A DNA stretch of 64,000 nt, from assembly GCA_963720645.1 (NCBI GenBank), contig CAVRFX010000024.1, positions 1 through 64,000 of the forward strand, written 5' to 3'. The stretch is from RYN-230 sp963720645 (GTDB taxonomy: Bacteria; Actinomycetota; Actinomycetes; Streptosporangiales; Streptosporangiaceae). Below are positions 62,471 through 64,000 of the stretch, in pieces; positions within the stretch are counted from its first letter, which is position 1, and the number at the start of each line of letters is the position of its first letter. The translations under genes and the position numbers were made by a program. The notes beneath the pieces are model-generated. The model made no database searches. It saw only the letters and a program-made list of their open reading frames with translations, and had not been told where the DNA came from.

Positions 62471-64000
62471 CCTTTGGCCACCCCATCCGGCATGTGGGCC
62501 GCAGCGCGGGCGTTCACAGCGGCCAGCCACCGCGGCGGCACCCTGACCGTAGTGAACGAAGACCTGCCGGTACCTGACCCGGTGCTCGCAGACGACCCAG
62601 CAAGGATTCCGCACTCGCCACCGTCTACGACGGCCTGGTCGCCCTGCGCCGATCCGGGGGCGCGGCCAGGGCTCACGCTGGTCCCCGACCTGGCAGTGGC
62701 GCTGCCGCGCCCGGCCGGCGGCGGCACAACGTACACGTTCACGCTCCGCCCGGGAATCCGCTACTCCAACGGCACGCCCGTGCGGGCGTCGGACTTCCGC
62801 CGCGGCATCCAGCGCCAGCTCAGCTTTGGCGCCAATCCCGGCTACTACGAAGGCATCCTCGGCGGGCAAACGTGCCACCAGCACCCGCAGCGATGCGACC
62901 TGTCCGCCGGGATCATCACCAACGACGCGGCCCGGACGGTCACCTTCCACCTAGCCGACGCTGACCCCGACTTCCTGCTACAAACTCGCGCTGCTCCTCG
63001 CCGCGCCAGCGCCGCCCGGTGCCCCGGACCAGGCCATCCACTGCGCGCCGTTCCTGCCCGGCACCGGCCCTTACAAGATCTCGCAATACCGGCCGGACGT
63101 ATCCTTCACCCTGGTGCGGAACCCGTTCTTCCGGCAATGGTCATACGCCGCCCAGCCAGCCGGCTACCCGGCTGTCATCCACTACGACCAAGTGGCCAGC
63201 CAAGCAAGCAGGAGTCGGAGGTTATCGCCGGCCGGGCCGACCTGGCTCCAGTCGGCGAGCAACGCTCAGTCTCTCGCGACCCGGTACCCGGCCCGCGTGC
63301 ACACGGCCTCAAGTATGGACGTCTACAATTCGTTCCTCAACACCCGCCAGCCGCCGTTTACCAGCCTCAAGGCCCGGCAAGCCGTCAACTACGCCATCGA
63401 CCGCGCCCGGATCCTCCAGTTCTCACCACCTCGTCCCCGGCCAGGCCGCGGTGACCTGCCAGATGCTCCCGGCCGACTTCCCCGGCCACCACAGCTACTG
63501 CCCCTACACCACCGGCACCAAAGACGGCATCTGGCACGGCCCGGACATGGCCAAGGCCGCAGCTCGTGCAGAGATTCCCACACCACGAACGTGCCGGTGA
63601 CCATCTGGACCTTCAAAGACTTCGCGAACGGCGGGCGGGCCCCTACCTCGTCGGGATGCTCAAAGCCCTCGGATACCGGGCCAGCTGCGCACAGTGTCCA
63701 TTAGCCGGTTCTCCCCGCGATCGCCAACTCCCACAGCAAGATTCAGGGGCTTGGGCTCAAGCCTGGGGCGCCGACTTCCCCACCCCATCGGCGTTCTTCG
63801 TCCCGGTCCTGAGCTGCCGCTCGTTTCACCAGAGCCCCTTCCCAACTATGCCGAGTTCTGCGACCCTCACGCCGACAAGCTGGCCAGCCAGGCGCAGGCG
63901 GCCCAGCTCACCGACCCCGCCACCGCCCGAAGGCTGTGGGCACAGGTGGATCGCATCGTCACCGACCAGGCACCATGGGTCCCGATCCTCAGCCAAGATC
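62470..64000 (+). pseudogene. Family-5 solute-binding domain of the fusion, runs off the window
   Basis: The continuation reads GGTLTVVNEDLPVPDPVL, LTLVPDLAVALPRPAGGGTTYTFTLRPGIRYSNGTPVRASDFRR, GIITNDAARTVTFHLADADPDFL, then in other frames SISQYRPDVSFTLVRNPFF-like pieces, LKARQAVNYAIDRARIL, and GADFPTPSAFF..ADKLASQAQAAQLTDPATARRLWAQVDRIV up to the window edge. These are SBP_bac_5 (peptide/oligopeptide-binding) motifs. Architectures with SARP, propeller and SBP parts in one chain occur in actinobacteria. Several one-base changes interrupt it. No stop is reached before 64000. Confidence 0.75.

Noticed and set aside
1..64000. CRISPR array
   Set aside because: The tandem repeats present (33, 120 bp) lie in coding TPR or pentapeptide genes and have no unique spacers.

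Overview
The window is about 64 kb of high-GC actinomycete DNA. It carries a BldG-type anti-sigma-factor antagonist, an Lsr2 nucleoid protein, SARP/BTAD and XRE-NB-ARC-TPR regulators, and very long antisense open frames. A Streptosporangiales- or Streptomyces-like mycelial organism fits best, but no rRNA or housekeeping marker fixes the taxon. Most of the window is accessory DNA: conflict-type genes, recombinases and nested insertion sequences, with a few ordinary genes between them.

Layout. 0.4-5 kb: a Trypco1 protein and a trypsin/STAND-NTPase/WD40 protein on the minus strand. 5-10 kb: a tyrosine integrase, an HNH-like gene, a secreted protein, and wreckage of a serine recombinase and a NaeI-type restriction enzyme. 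10.3-15.5 kb: a complete Tn7-like transposon (tnsA-tnsB-tnsC-tniQ) with matched ends and a 5-bp target duplication, abutting the surviving end of an older relative. 16-25 kb: a serine resolvase, bldG, remnants of ISAs1, IS110 and IS3, a peptidoglycan-binding protein and a lipoprotein. 25-31 kb: a RecD2-like helicase, lsr2, an alpha/beta hydrolase and a two-TM potassium channel with RCK domains. 31.6-36.2 kb: two divergent copies of a family I cannot assign to a function, and an IS982 element. 36-41 kb: small membrane protein, methyltransferase, XRE-NB-ARC-TPR regulator. 41-46 kb: an IS1380 transposase split by a 3.06-kb module encoding a tyrosine recombinase, an HTH protein and a zinc-finger recombinase-like protein. 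46-54 kb: pentapeptide-repeat and hypothetical proteins, then a TIR/KAP-NTPase membrane protein. 54.5-60 kb: two tRNA-Tyr-like copies flanking a CHAT-NB-ARC-TPR gene. 60-64 kb: a SARP regulator fused to a beta-propeller and a family-5 solute-binding domain, running off the window.

Themes. At least three multidomain proteins have the make-up of bacterial conflict or signalling systems: Trypco1 plus trypsin-STAND-WD40, TIR-KAP, and CHAT-NB-ARC-TPR. They sit among recombinases, as in a defence island. No CRISPR array or Cas gene is visible.

Caveat. Many genes, including some expected to be intact (the RecD2-like helicase, tnsB, the SARP fusion), are broken by one-base frame changes, several in G or C runs. 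Either the source assembly has indel errors or the region is decaying; raw reads would decide. I give whole-gene spans and state where frames break. Coordinates of short motifs may be off by one base.
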